Below are positions 1 to 11,505 of a stretch of 64,000 nt of DNA, piece after piece; position 1 is the first letter of the stretch; every line of letters starts with the position of its first letter. The notes under the pieces were generated by a model, which saw nothing but the letters and a program-made list of their open reading frames with translations, was not told the DNA's origin and searched no databases. The translations under genes were made by a program, and so were the position numbers. The stretch comes from Mikania micrantha (taxonomy: Eukaryota; Streptophyta; Magnoliopsida; Asterales; Asteraceae). Location: positions 32,927,445 to 32,991,444 of the forward strand of contig CM018690.1 of the NCBI GenBank assembly GCA_009363875.1. The letters run 5' to 3'.

Positions 1-545
1 TTCATTGTGTCTAATTATCTTCATTGTGTCTTTTTAAACGTTTGTGTATAATTATTCTTTTGTGTTTTTCTTATAGATAATTGTGTCTTTTTTATATATC
101 AATGTGTTATTTATACTTGTCGTTGTCTCATTCTTGTTTAACATTATGTATTCTGCAACATAATTGTGTCTAAAATTGTTTAGGAAAACACAATATTGAA
201 CAAAAACACAAAAAGCCACAATGATATGTACAAAAGACACATTGCCTATACAAAAGACACAATAACATGTACACAAGACACAATGTTTATACAAAAAACA
301 CAATGACTTGTACAAAATTGTTCATACTCGTCACTGTGTCTTTTTTACAGGTAATTGTGTATTTTTTAAAGATTATTATGTTATTTATACTCGTCATTTT
401 GTTATCCTTGCTTGACATTATGTATTATGCAATATTATTGTGTCTTAAATTGTTCATGAAAACACAACATTGAGCAGAAACATAAAAGACATAATAACCT
501 AATGTACACAAGACACAATGACCTGTACAAAAGACATAATGAAAT
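1..545. repeat. Diverged tandem duplication with AAGACACAATG-type motifs
   Basis: Two diverged copies of a roughly 265-bp unit can be matched by eye: about 55-300 and about 325-545. Each runs from TTGTGTCTTTT-type sequence through 'aacattatgtattctgcaa'-like sequence to AAAAGACACAATG-type sequence, so each unit is also partly self-complementary. The short motif (A)AAGACACAATG and its complement CATTGTGTCTT recur more than a dozen times. No coding potential: the short ORFs here are by-products of the repeat. The family is not recognised. Confidence 0.55.
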
Positions 546-1114
546 AAAAAAACAAAAAATTTTTATATAGCAAAATTATACTAATTTTGAAAATAAAAAT
601 GCTCGTTTTTATAGTATTTTTTTTTCAAAAAATAATTTCGTATGCAAAAGTTATGAACGTTTAAAGAATATGGAGGAATTTGATAAAAAGTTAACAAAAG
701 TAGTCATGACAAAAATATTCTTTAACAACTTGATTTAATCATAGCCATTGATTAATGATCTAATAACTTAAAATCCTTCTTAGGCTTTTTAGGTTAAAAG
801 ACTTATTTAGTTTAACTTAACCCTTATATACTAATCATTTGAGGAAACAAATATTTCTGTTAATTATGTTATATATAGATATTCATTATTGTGCTTTACA
901 TTTTAAATAATTTGGTGTTATTTTGTCATTGTTTTTTATTTATTAAATAATTTTTTTACTATTTTATCGTTATATTTTACATATTAATATATACAATTGC
1001 GTTTCTTTACCATTATGTTTTCCAAAACATATTTAGAAAGTAATAAGACATAATAACGAGTAAAAAGAAACACCTACGAGTAAAAAATAAATAATGACTC
1101 GTTTAAATTAAAGG
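546..1114. other. AT-rich intergenic stretch
   Basis: AT-rich sequence with no ORF, terminal repeat or RNA gene that I can support. It ends at the target-site duplication of the CACTA element. Confidence 0.6.
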
Positions 1115-1117
1115 AAC

Positions 1118-1480
1118 CACTACAAATAAAATGCCATTTAATGGCATACAAAAAGCGCCTCAAAAGACCCAAAAAGTGCCACTAGAAACCCTTTAAAGAT
1201 TGTGTGGCACACAAAAAAAGTGCCACTAGAAGTGGTGACACTAAAGCCTTTTAGTGGCACTTTTTCTATGTGCTGCACAAAGTTTTTTGACTTTTAGTGG
1301 CACTTTTTTTGTGCCATAAAATAAAAAAAAAAACTTTTGTGGCACAACTTTTATGCCACTAAAACTTAATTTTAGTCATATACATGCTCATTTTAGTGGC
1401 ACTTTTATTTTGCCATAATATGAAAACACCTTTAGAGGTTCAAATTTTGTGCCAGTAAAAACTACCTATAGTTCGTTGTA
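1118..1480. repeat. Left CACTA terminal inverted repeat and subterminal motif array
   Basis: The 19-bp terminal repeat is followed by at least six AGTGCCACTA-type motifs in both orientations (for example near 1170, 1212, 1251, 1295, 1363 and 1393), often next to A or T runs. The right end (4980-5237) mirrors it. In known CACTA elements such arrays bind the TNPA-like accessory protein; that function is inferred. Confidence 0.75.
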
Positions 1481-2215
1481 TAACATATTATCACAAAGAC
1501 ACATTCTTCACAATATAAATATAAAATAAAAGTTAAATAAGAACAAAAATATTAACATTAAAAGGTTTGATTCCAAACATAATACAAAAATATGTCAAAA
1601 GCAATGTAATAAGCAACATCTTTCAGTTCTCAAATATTTACACTTCATGCTTAATTTAATCATTGATGAAAATTATACACCCATATGACTTGCTCGAAAA
1701 CTTCTCATGATATCAGCCCTGTTATCATCAAACATATAAAAAAGCATTAGTTATTTCACCCATATCAAAAGCTCTCATGATATATATATACATACATACA
1801 TGCACACACACACACACACATATATACACATTGATTAAGATATTCAAGTCATTAAAAAGGTTAAAACAACAAGATTTGGACTTAAAAAATTAAGAATAAT
1901 TTACCTAAACAACAATGTCAACAAGATTTGAAACATCTTTCATCCAAACGTCTTTATTGTCCTATAAAACGAAGAGTTTTAGCTAATCAATTTCATATCA
2001 AGAAATCATATAAGCACATCCATATAATACTTCCACATAGTTATAAAGCAAAAAGTTACCGTTATTAGTTTGACTTCTTGAAGAAGATATTTGATTAACT
2101 AATAAAGAGTTGTTATGGGGTGAAGAACCAACGCCAAGAACCTAAAACATATAAATGAAACAAATGAAAGTACATATACACGTCATTATAAAAATATAAA
2201 TAATGGAGGCTGATG

Positions 2216-2500
2216 ATGCTGGATAAGTTTTTAGAAGAAGGGCAGAAAGGGAATTTTGCAGATTACGGGGCTGCAGGAATTGATCCAGTTAGTGCAGTTG
2301 CAGAATTGAAAGAAAAGAAGGCTGCAGGTGCGGTTTTGTAAGCTACAGAAGACATTTATAACAATTCAGGAACCTTGAAGGTTGATTTAAATACTGCAGA
2401 GGCTGCGAAAGATGGCACAGGGACTGCAAAAGCTGATGTTGTTGAAAATGCAAGCGAGGATGATGATTTGGTCATCATCTTGGACAAAGATCTAATGTAA
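2216..2500 (+). pseudogene. Captured gene fragment inside the CACTA element, one in-frame stop
   Basis: From the ATG at 2216 a frame of 95 codons runs to TAA at 2498-2500, interrupted only by one TAA at 2339-2341. The translation is unlike surrounding noise: Ala/Glu/Lys-rich and acidic, with segments such as FLEEGQKGNFADYGA, AVAELKEKKAAGA and SEDDDLVIILDKDLM. A second coherent stretch (about 2523-2600) in another frame encodes IEAKEMGFTKPGDYIYELLEEL. I do not recognise the parent protein. CACTA elements are known to pick up host exons, so transduplication is the likely explanation. Confidence 0.45.
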
Positions 2501-2619
2501 AGATTGAATAACTGAAATTCCTATTGAAGCCAAAGAAATGGGTTTTACCAAACCTGGTGATTACATCTATGAGTTGCTTGAAGAACTGAAAATAACACAC
2601 AAAACAACAACCATGCTTT

Positions 2620-2740
2620 GTTAAGGCTCAGGCTCAGGCTCGGCTCAATCTGAGTCAAGTTTAGAGCTTTATTTTTAATGTTCGAGCTCGGCTCAAAAGA
2701 AATTCAAGCTCGAGCTCGACTCGGCTCGTATATTATTAAT
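2620..2740. repeat. Dispersed CTCGAGCTCGGCTC-type repeat fragment
   Basis: Runs of GCTCAGGCTC, CGAGCTCGGCTC and AAGCTCGAGCTCGACTCGGCTC lie together. Related GAGCTT/GCTCGAA sequence recurs at about 18740-18800, so this is probably a fragment of a dispersed repeat, but I cannot set its ends. Confidence 0.4.
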
Positions 2741-2799
2741 TATGTAATATGTATATAGTTTTTACTATATTTTTCATATATGTTTTTATAATTTTCAAG

Positions 2800-3000
2800 C
2801 TGATGGGTTTATAGAAGTTGCTGGAAAAGGTAAGATTTCCAATAGGAAGGTTGTTCATATTAATTCTAACCGTACTACTAATATGATGAAAAACCAAGAG
2901 AAGAATGTTAGTGAGAAAACTAGAGATACATGTATAAACTCTAGTGCAGCCTCTAGGAATAGTAGGAAAAAAAATAACTTTGATTTCTCAAAAAGTTATT
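2800..3000 (+). pseudogene. Open fragment, possibly a LINE ORF1 remnant
   Basis: A frame of about 66 codons runs from GCTGATGGGTTTATAGAAG to a TAA near 3000. It begins ADGFIEVAGKGKISNRK and continues Asn/Ser/Lys-rich. The opening resembles the 'DGF.EV..K.KG' motif seen in some plant LINE ORF1 proteins. No reverse transcriptase follows. Weak evidence, by analogy only. Confidence 0.25.
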
Positions 3001-4583
3001 AAAGTCCTAAATTCTAATCTCCCAAGCCCAAGCATAAACCAGTTACCAATCCAAAACAAACAAGTACCCGTTTGACTAATAGGGTCCATGTTACTAATAA
3101 GCACCTAAGTATGACAATTTCTTATTAAATGTATGTTTTCTAAATAAGGGTCACCATTCTAATTTGAATTCTAATTTGAAAAAGAAAGAAAAAGTGAAAA
3201 CGATCTAATGTGAAAGGATACATCAGTAGAGCACACTCAGATTAGTTACCCATCAATATCTGAAATGATAACTACTATTAGAGATATAACTACATTTTGT
3301 AATAAAGGATTAAGACAAAACTTGTAAAGTCAAGGGAAAAAAAATCCTTGAAGCCTAAAGAATATTGCAATTATTGAATAATTTACACAGACCATTGTTT
3401 AGATTAACATATATAATTGGCATCCTCTTATTCAGCATGCTATGGTGTTAAACAATGTTGTGTTCTATTGTGTAGCTAATCATGTTACATAGATTAAAAA
3501 AATTGCATCACTAACAATTGATGGCAATTAATTAACAATGTCTAAAAGAAAGAATCTGGATAATCAAGTTACCTGTTTTGCCAATTGTTGCCACCATGAA
3601 TGCTTGAATGGAATGGACTGGATTGTATATCTAAATTTAAAACCTAAACATGCCATATGAATCAATGAATAAGCACCTGTTTTATGAAAAGGAAACATAA
3701 ATTAAAATTAGTAATTCGTATTTATTTATCAATATGATGAACATGAAGAAGTGAAAACTAATCATGTTTTAATCCTAAATAAGAAGAAAATGAAATCACC
3801 TGGTCATTCTTTTTTGTTATGTGATTCATTCTGACCATTCTTATCCCACATGTGTACCTAATTGAAGGAGATATATTGATTCAAAGTCAAATTGATTACT
3901 TAATTAGTTTTGGTTTACATATGAATGTGTATTCTGTCACTCTCGAAAACTCTTCAACGTATTTCATCAAACACTAATGAAAAACTTAAAGTAAAATTAA
4001 AATCAATTAATAAGAAAGAGATGAAGAATCAAGATAAGAAACATAAACATGAAAGAAGTACGAATATTACCTAATATCATTAATTGAACATAATCCATCC
4101 CTCGTCTTAGATTGAATATGCAAAACTACAATAACACGTACCATAGAGTGAATCAAATGTGTGCTTCTCTCGAAAAAGCAGCAAGAACATACTCAATGAC
4201 GACTTCACCTCAAATTAGGGTTTCGAAGAGAAGCAAGAGTACGAAGCAAAACTCATACAGTTCCCAAGTCCATCAGCAAGATGCGAGAGTTAGGGTTTAA
4301 TGAACGAAGAAGGGGAAGGTACAGAGAGAGGAAAGGCAAAAAGAAAACACAAGAGGGGGCTTAAAGGGTTTGTACCATGAGGCATGAGCTGTAAATATTT
4401 GTTAAACACTCCTCGTAAATTTATTTTGAACAGATAGTAATAATAATTATTATTATTGAGTTTAATATCAATTTTTTTATAAAAAATCATACATATTTAC
4501 GAGAGTTAACTACTTTCATTTGAGTCATTTATTTTGACCCATGAAGAGATAAAAATCATGAAATGATAACTCTTTCTTAAAGT

Positions 4584-4859
4584 TAGATGTGTAAAAAAAA
4601 CCGATTTTTCAAAAGGAACCAATCACTCGAAAAAGAAAGTGGTCCTATCATAATCGGCTTGTACAGGTGGTTCTTGTTTCTAAGATTAACCAGAACCTAT
4701 TTCACATTTACCCGACAAAAACTGTTACAAAAACCAGCAAAACCCCGATTGAAACCGTTCAAAAACCTGAACCAAACAGGAAGGGTGTCTTGACTTTTTT
4801 TGACAAGAACTAGAATATGTTTGGAACCAGAACAGGTTAAACCGGTTTGCCCATCTCTA
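4584..4859. mobile_element. Possible hAT-like MITE nested in the CACTA element
   Basis: The left end TAGATGTGTAAAA..AACCG and the right end CGGTTTGCCCATCTCTA are imperfect inverted repeats of the TAGAGATGGGCAAACCGG type. I could not find a matching 8-bp target duplication, so this may be degenerate or a misreading. Confidence 0.3.
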
Positions 4860-5297
4860 CCTGCAGTGTTTTGCTGCAGTGTTTCGTTGATCTGGTTAAT
4901 GGTTGAAATGAGGGAATTTTGAGAAAATGGTGAAAATTTTCTCATTAAATTTGTTTTTAGTTAATTTTTAGAGAGAATATTAATGGTGAAAATGTTAAAT
5001 TGATTTAGTGACATAAAATTAAAAGCCACTAAAATATATGTTGATTAAATGTGGCAAGTGTGGCACACTTAAAGTGCCACTAAAAATATAATTTAAAGGC
5101 ATAAACAATAAGTGCCACTAAAAGTAAGGGTCAAGCAAACATGACACACAAAAAGTGCCACTAAAACCTATATTAGTGGTACAAGAGTTAAATGCCGCTA
5201 AAAAAGTGTGCCACTACATGGCATTTTATTTGTAGTGAACCGAAAAACATAATTTTAAAACATTTTTATATGAAAATGTTTGTACTTGTTTTAAGAC

Positions 5298-5568
5298 TAA
5301 ATTATGGTTTTGGGCCCCGTGGTTTAAGTGTTTTAACTATTTTGGCCCAAAATAGAATATTCTATCGATTCAGCCCATGTGGTTTAAACAACTATCGTTT
5401 TGGCCCCTCAAATTTAACTATCATAACGGTTTTTGGCCCAAAATCTAATTATAGTTGGGGGCAAAAAACGTTGATTATCTAAACCTTAGGGGTTGAATTG
5501 ATAGAAGATTTTATTTTGGGCCAAAATATTTAAAATACTTAAACCACATGGGCCAAAACCATAATTTA
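5298..5568. mobile_element. Foldback MITE, about 271 bp
   Basis: The left arm TAAATTATGGTTTTGGGCC and the right arm GGCCAAAACCATAATTTA are inverted repeats, and the similarity continues inward (GTGGTTTAAGT against ACTTAAACCAC; TATTTTGGCCCAAAATA-type blocks; a matching 'ttcagccc'/'ggggttgaa' pair). The whole unit can form a long hairpin with a GGCCCAAAA-rich centre. No clear target duplication was found, so the superfamily is not assigned. Confidence 0.7.
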
Positions 5569-5599
5569 CTCTTGATTTAAAGATAAAAATACAAAAAAA

Positions 5600-7007
5600 T
5601 TAAAACACTTGTTTTCATGTGTTTTTTTAATAAAAAATAATATCATATATAAAAATAATGGTCATTTGAAAAATGTGAGATAACATGATAAAAAGTTAAC
5701 AATTAACGATCATAACTAAAATACTTTATCAATAACTTTTTCTCTACAATTTGCTCTATATATAGGCCTAATATATAATCTTAAATTATTAATATATTTT
5801 TTTACATTAAACATCTTTTTAAATATAACATAACCCTTATGTCACATAACTAAAGATTCAAAGAGTTTATTATAAATTAACGAAAATAAATTAAAGATAA
5901 AGAAGTTTATTTTAAATTTTGTAATATACTTGTCAAAATTTTGAAGAATGAGAACTTTTTAGAAATTACATAATGTTCATTGTGTTTTATTAATTGGTAT
6001 CTTTCTAATGTATTAAATTAAATGTATATTATTATATATAACTTTCTTCTAATATATATTGTACCAGGATTTTATAAATCTTATAAAATAATAAACTAGT
6101 TACATTTCACAAAAACGTAATAATAAAATTAACTAAAATCAATGATGTAGGCATTTTTCATTTCTATAATCAATATAAACAAGCTGATAGACATTACAAA
6201 AGAAGTTCACTCACTTTGAAGATGAGGCGTTTGATTTTAATGTTTTGATATCATTTGGTGGTTGTTTAATATATTTTAAAATTTTTAAGCTATATCTCAC
6301 CAATGAGCTTCATGGTTTATTATATAATCAGGCTGCAGGCTTTCAAAAAGTTTAGTGACTACCAAATAACAATTGCCAATGATGTGTCTAACATATTAAA
6401 GAAAAAAAGCTGATTAAGGCTCATACCTCATCCACCCTAAAATCTTGTTATCGTATTATATCATATTTGCATTATATGATAACTTAATTATAAAAATTAA
6501 TTTTTAAACATATTAAAGAAAAAAATTTGTGAACCACATTAAAATTGATATTTGTATTTAAAACTAATAATTAAAAAAATAACTTTAAAATAGACCTTAA
6601 TTTCTTTTTTCAAGATTTTAAAATAGCAGCCATAGATAAGTTAATAAATTAATTTTCGTTTGTATTGTTTTTAACGTGTTCACAAACAATCACGAATACT
6701 AACCAAACAAAAATTCTTGTCAGTTTTCGTTGGTTAAGGAATCAAAATTGTATACGAACGCAAAAGAACATACATGCCATATGTTTTACTTCAATATTAA
6801 ACCATGCACATAATTTTGTATGATGATAATCATGTTTTCTTATGAAGTAATACGAATGTCATTGCAAAAGTTGAGCAAAATTTACATATCAGCTTCTTCA
6901 AAAATGGCTATTTCACAAAAAAAAAAAATAATAACTATTCTTTTCACATGCCAAAAACTTTTGTGCGCTAACCCATATAAAGAGAAAATAACTATTCCTT
7001 TCACATG

Positions 7008-7010
<3 letters not shown>
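5600..7010. other. AT-rich intergenic stretch
   Basis: Poly-A/T-rich sequence with no supportable gene. ORFs in it are short and low-complexity. Confidence 0.6.

Positions 7011-7012
<2 letters not shown>

Positions 7013-7052
<40 letters not shown>
7013..7052. repeat. (TA)n microsatellite
   Basis: An uninterrupted TA dinucleotide run of about 40 bp. The Ile/Tyr tail of an overlapping ORF comes from this run. Confidence 0.95.
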
Positions 7053-7055
<3 letters not shown>

Positions 7056-7399
7056 GAAAAATAAAATAACAATTGATTTTTGTCTAAGAAAAGTAAAAAC
7101 TAATAAAAATTTACATGTGATATGATAATTTATATATATTTTTTTTGCTAGATTTTTTTTTGTATAATAGATTCTTTTTTATATTGGATTTTTGTGGTTT
7201 TTGTATTATATATTTGTTTTTGTACTATATTTTTTTTGTACTAGATTTCTATTATTATGTATTAGATTTTTTGATTTTTGTACTAAATTATTTTTGTATT
7301 GAATTTTGTTTTTTTTAAATTGCATTCTTTGATTTTTTTGTACTAAATTTTGTTTTTTATAGAGGATTTTTGTTTTTATTATTTAAAGTATGACACATG

Positions 7400-7459
7400 T
7401 CAAATGTTAATGGTTCTTACTCTTTTTAGGTAAAAATTTATTTTTAATGAATCCAAACC

Positions 7460-7500
<41 letters not shown>

Positions 7501-7523
7501 GGGTATTTTTAATGAATCCAAAC

Positions 7524-7557
<34 letters not shown>
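7400..7557. repeat. Duplicated 'taatgaatccaaacc' segment with (TA)n tracts
   Basis: TTTTTAATGAATCCAAACC occurs twice (about 7442 and 7506), each followed by a (TA)n tract. This is a small tandem duplication of about 64 bp next to a foldback MITE and probably arose by slippage or recombination between TA tracts. Confidence 0.7.
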
Positions 7558-7560
<3 letters not shown>

Positions 7561-7943
7561 CATGAAATTTTTAATAACCCACTAAATGCGCGCTAACCCA
7601 AATAACTTTGGCAAGATGAAGCCGAATCTTGAAATTTTTTTTTTGAACATCATTGTAACACATTTTAAACACCATGTTCTTTTATGAGTTTGGGCTAATT
7701 CATCACCGTTTAAAAAATATCATCGTTGTAAGTTTTGTGCTACAGTACTGTAAGTTTTAAATATTTAAAAACTTTCAGTACTGTAAGTTTTTAAACGGTA
7801 ATGAATTAGCCCAAACTCATAAAAGAACACGGTGTTTAAAATGTGTTACAATGATGTTAAAAAAAAATCCAAGATTCGGCTTCATCTTGCCAAAGTTATT
7901 TGGGTTAGCGTGCATTTAGTGGGTTATTAAAAATTTCAGCCCC
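7558..7943. mobile_element. Foldback MITE inserted in a (TA)n tract (copy 1)
   Basis: A 386-bp near-perfect inverted repeat. The left arm GGGCATGAAATTTTTAATAA pairs with the right arm ending TTATTAAAAATTTCAGCCC, and pairing continues almost to the centre (for example 'gccgaatcttg' with 'caagattcggc', 'aactcataaaagaaca' with 'atgttcttttatgagtt'). Both sides are TATATA. It has no coding capacity. TA-microsatellite targeting with a foldback structure resembles rice Micron-type elements; that assignment is by analogy. Confidence 0.85.
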
Positions 7944-8118
7944 TATATATATATAATATTCCTATATATTGATATCTCTCTTTAATTACACAGTATTATT
8001 GGCACGTCAGACAAGGAAAAAAAACTTGCTACCTTTTCTATGACGAGTCACACTATTCTTCCATGTGTAGATAAGCCAAGAAAGAACGATTGGCGGGCCA
8101 AAGATTCAACTATAGTTA

Positions 8119-9819
8119 GACCATGTTTAGTATACCTTTAACTAAAATCGCACTTCACTGAAATTTTCAGTTAAATTATCATCCCACTGAAAATCTTTAA
8201 ACGTCATAATGGTCACCCACTGAAAAACATTCGGCCCACTGTGCCACATCATCACCAATATATAATTTTATTTATTATTATTTTTAGTTGTTAATTAATA
8301 AGTAAAATAAATAACAAAATAAAAATGTTAACATTAAATTAAATGAGTTACGTAAAAATAAGAATTAAAACGTTACATTGATAGCTTAAATAAAAAAACA
8401 AATTAACGTTATTTGTCAAATATTTTTTATCTTAATTTTCTCATAATCGACAGTTCTTCGTCACCGAGTTTGGGAGGCATACTACATCGCTTTGAGGTCG
8501 GGTCGGAGGAGTTTCTCATCGTGTTTTGTTTTTTGAATTTTTGTAATCTCCTCAAGTTGATGGGCGAGCTCGTTGGTTGTCGGGATAGAGGAGGCGGTTG
8601 GACGACTCGAAGATGAAGCCTGTTTTGTCGTATCCCGTTCTACCGGTCTAATCGGTTCCGGGATGTTGAATTCATCGTCTTCCTCGTCTTGTTCGAGGTC
8701 AACTGCGTAATTTGTATGTGCATCCAAACCCCTCGGTGAATACGCGTTCGTCTCGGAATTTTTAGTTCTTTTTGAATTTGGCCCTCGTTGGCTTCTTGAC
8801 AAAGAAAGCAAAATTTTGAAGCGTCTTTTATCGTGGCCCAAACATGATAGTGGTTAAATGTTTGGCCTTCGAATTTAGTTGATATTCCTACTCTGCCATT
8901 TTGAGACGCTTTCGTCGTTCACACCGCTTTTGCGGTTGTTGGCACAGTTGTTGTAGATGCCACTAAACTGGATCATTTTCGCGCTCATATCCTTCTATTT
9001 AGAATTTAGTTGATGATATGTGGGGTATTTTTGATTGGTATATCCCATCATCTCATGCCAACTACTGGTTAATTTTTTACAATAGTTTTCACGCTTTCGC
9101 GTATTACCTTTGGTTTTGTTATTGGAATGATCGATGTATCTTCATAGATCGATTTCTTCATCATGAGTCCACGGTTTCGGTTCCATTGTACCACTACTCG
9201 GTCCGCTCGGGTCAGTCTCTTTCGCTCGCTTTCCTTTTTCTTCTTTTTTTGGGATTCTTGTGTCTCGAGCATGACATTGGTAGAAACGAAATCCAGTTCA
9301 TGCCGGGATTGAGGCGCGGTTTGTTGAAGACCAGGTTGCGTGAAAGATGAAAAACCAGGTTGAAAGCCCGGTTATGTGAAGGATGAAAACCTGGTTTAAG
9401 GGCTCGGTTGTTGCCATTGAGGGGTCGGGTTTTGTTGCATTTGTAACAAACACCTTCGGATACTTTCTGGATCATTCAACAAGTTGAAATCGGGGTTGTT
9501 TAAGTTTGGGTTCATCTTTGAAATGAGAGGGTTTATAGAGGATTTAAGAGAGTAAATACGTGTTGTTTTTAAAATATGATTTTTTATAAAATGTGAAAGA
9601 GATTAATTGTATATGGGATAAAAATAAGATTTTTTTTTTGAAAAATTACCATTGAAGAATGGTATTATTTGAAAAAATGGAGAAAAGTGGACAGGGAGCG
9701 GGGGCCTTGGGATTTGTGAATTGAAGGTTTGAAGCCGCCAGGAGGGGGCGGTGTTCCCGCCTTGCCCCGCGACGCCACCGGATCCCGTCCTTCACACGGG
9801 GTGTGCATTATCAATGGTC
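8119..9819 (-). mobile_element. PIF/Harbinger derivative carrying only an ORF1 remnant, 1,701 bp
   Basis: The left end GACCATGTTTAGTATACC and the reverse complement of the right end, GACCATTGATAATGCACACC, form imperfect terminal inverted repeats. They are flanked by TTA on both sides (8116-8118 and 9820-9822), the 3-bp target preferred by PIF/Harbinger transposons. The interior contains a minus-strand Myb/SANT ORF1 pseudogene and no DDE transposase. The right end is strikingly GC-rich compared with the surrounding DNA. Confidence 0.72.
8482..9515 (-). pseudogene. PIF/Harbinger ORF1-like (Myb/SANT) protein, broken
   Basis: Reading the minus strand from the ATG at 9515-9513, the protein opens MNPNLNNPDFNLLNDPESIR, a typical start of the plant Harbinger ORF1 family (often misannotated in Asteraceae as 'glutathione S-transferase T3-like'). 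Further on there is a SANT-like block, then KDMSAKMIQFSGIYNN followed by RKSGVNDES, matching the family's 'F.G.Y......RKSG..D..' motif. The tail (8841-8482) contains SKRTKNSET, an acidic DLEQDEEDDEFNIPE and IRPVERD. The frame is broken several times by stops and frameshifts. In autonomous elements ORF1 helps the transposase reach DNA; this copy cannot encode a full protein. Confidence 0.75.
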
Positions 9820-9822
9820 TTA

Positions 9823-11116
9823 AAGACACTTTTATCAAGCTCTTGCTCTTATTACTTGAATCTTCTTTTAGCAATATCATACAAGTCATAAGAGAGAAGC
9901 AACCTTCATCTTTTCTATAATGAAAATTGTTGTTTTCTAGCAACTTTCTTAAAAACAAAATAAAGAAAATACATAAAATTACTTTTTACAGTCCAACTCT
10001 CGTGTATATCATTTATTAAAAAAATAAATAAACTCTGCAATTGGGTTACTATTTATTTAAAATGACCTTTTATCGTTTTATCTTTAAAAACCATCCCCAA
10101 AAATAATAGTCCAAACAACATCAAACACGAATGAATTCATTAGTCGCTTCAATGTCACAATTGAAGTGTGAGGAACACATTCGACATAAATTTAATTAAC
10201 TTTTCTTTTGGTCGAAAATCGAAAGTGAGGGGAATTGGTTGAAATTGATTGGCGAACCAAAGACTATAGAACATGTTCTTGCTAGCTTACTTCCACGTGG
10301 CTTTTTACTTTTCCAATTAAAAGAACTTTTAATTTATTTGTTTATTATCCAAGAAAGCATCCATGTAAACAATATTTTGTTTGAAAATACTAAACAATAA
10401 AAAATAACAATTAGCAACTCTAATTAACTTTAATACAACTCATTTAAACGGAAATAGAATCGTTTTGAGCTAAACTTTTATTTTAAATCTAAACCTTAAA
10501 GCTAACCTTGAAAAGATAAACTCTAAGGTTAATGCTAAGCTAAAACGTAAAAGCTAATTTTTACATTCTAAAAGTTAATTCTAAAGTTAATGAGTTCAAC
10601 TAGAATTCATTAGAGTTTTCAAATGTTATTTTTGTATTATTTTTAGCCGTTTTAGCAACATGTTATTTCAGAACATCTTTCTATATATAAAACTTACATA
10701 CATATATATATGGATTGTATCTTCTGAAAACTTAATCTTAAAGATAAAACATTAAACCCTATATACATCCTTCATTTTAAATCTTCAAAATAAATACGTT
10801 GTCTACATTAAAGTTGAATAAAAAAATTGAGTTTTAAATAAACAAAACAATTTTAGTGTGTTTTAATGTGTACCATATATTTATTTTGAAACACATTAAA
10901 ATTAGGTGGTCCACATCGTGTGCTTTAATATGATATACACGTTAAATCACATCAAAATTGATTTGTTTTTTTATTTTTTTTAATTTAATTTTTATATGGA
11001 TCATATATTTATTTTCAATATATAAAACAAATGACCCAAGTATAGTTTAAGAGTTTCCACTTTAGGATTGGGTTTTTATAAAATACAATGCATACATACA
11101 CACACATATACATATA
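9823..11116. other. AT-rich intergenic stretch
   Basis: No gene, terminal repeats or RNA gene found. It contains TAAGCTAAAAC-type low-complexity sequence around 10480-10600 and dispersed TTTTAATGTG-type sequence around 10860-10960. Confidence 0.6.
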
Positions 11117-11505
11117 GGGGATTAATAAAATGAAAACCCCCTTTTGTTGAGAAAACCATGGTAAAAATCATGTAAAATAAGTTTTTTTTTTGAATTTTTT
11201 ACATGTTGTAACATTATTTGACACATTTTTATAAGAAAAATAAAAAAGCACCAAGATATTTTTTTTAAAAATATTTTATAAACCATGTAAAACATATGTA
11301 ACATTGCGCTCAGTTGTTATTAATTTTTTTTATATAACGTTACATATGTTTTACAAAATATTTTAAAAAAAAAATCCTCTCGACGCTTTTTTAAATTTTT
11401 TTTATAGAAATGTTACAAACTTGTAAAAAATTTTAAAATTTTTTTTGTTTACATAGTTTTACCATGGTTTTCACAATAAAAGGGGGTTTTCAAATTATTC
11501 TTTCC
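11117..11505. mobile_element. Foldback MITE in a (TA)n tract (copy 2)
   Basis: A 389-bp element. Left arm GGGGATTAATAAAATG then AAAACCCCCTTTT; right arm AAAAGGGGGTTTTC then AAATTATTCTTTCC. The arms continue to pair inward ('aaaaccatggtaaaa' with 'ttttaccatggtttt', 'aaaacatatgtaac' with 'gttacatatgtttt'). Both sides are TA-rich. Its inner sequence TGTAACATTATTTGACACA resembles the same region of the 7558-7943 element, so the two may be distant relatives. Confidence 0.8.

Larger units (their letters stand above)
1118..5237. mobile_element. Non-autonomous CACTA (En/Spm) DNA transposon, 4,120 bp
   Basis: The left end reads CACTACAAATAAAATGCCA and the right end is its exact reverse complement ending TTTGTAGTG. 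The element is flanked by a perfect 3-bp duplication AAC (1115-1117 and 5238-5240), the target-site size of the CACTA superfamily. The subterminal zones (1150-1480 and 4980-5237) are packed with AGTGCCACTA in both orientations, matching the known arrangement of TNPA-type binding repeats. No transposase ORF is visible, so the copy is probably moved in trans. The interior holds coding-like fragments, a CTCGAGCTCG-rich patch (2620-2740) and a possible hAT-like insertion. Perfect 19-bp terminal repeats and intact target duplication suggest a recent insertion. Confidence 0.9.

Noticed and set aside
8413..9350. Plus-strand ORFs at 8413-8616 and 9018-9350
   Set aside because: Antisense shadows of the minus-strand Harbinger ORF1 pseudogene.
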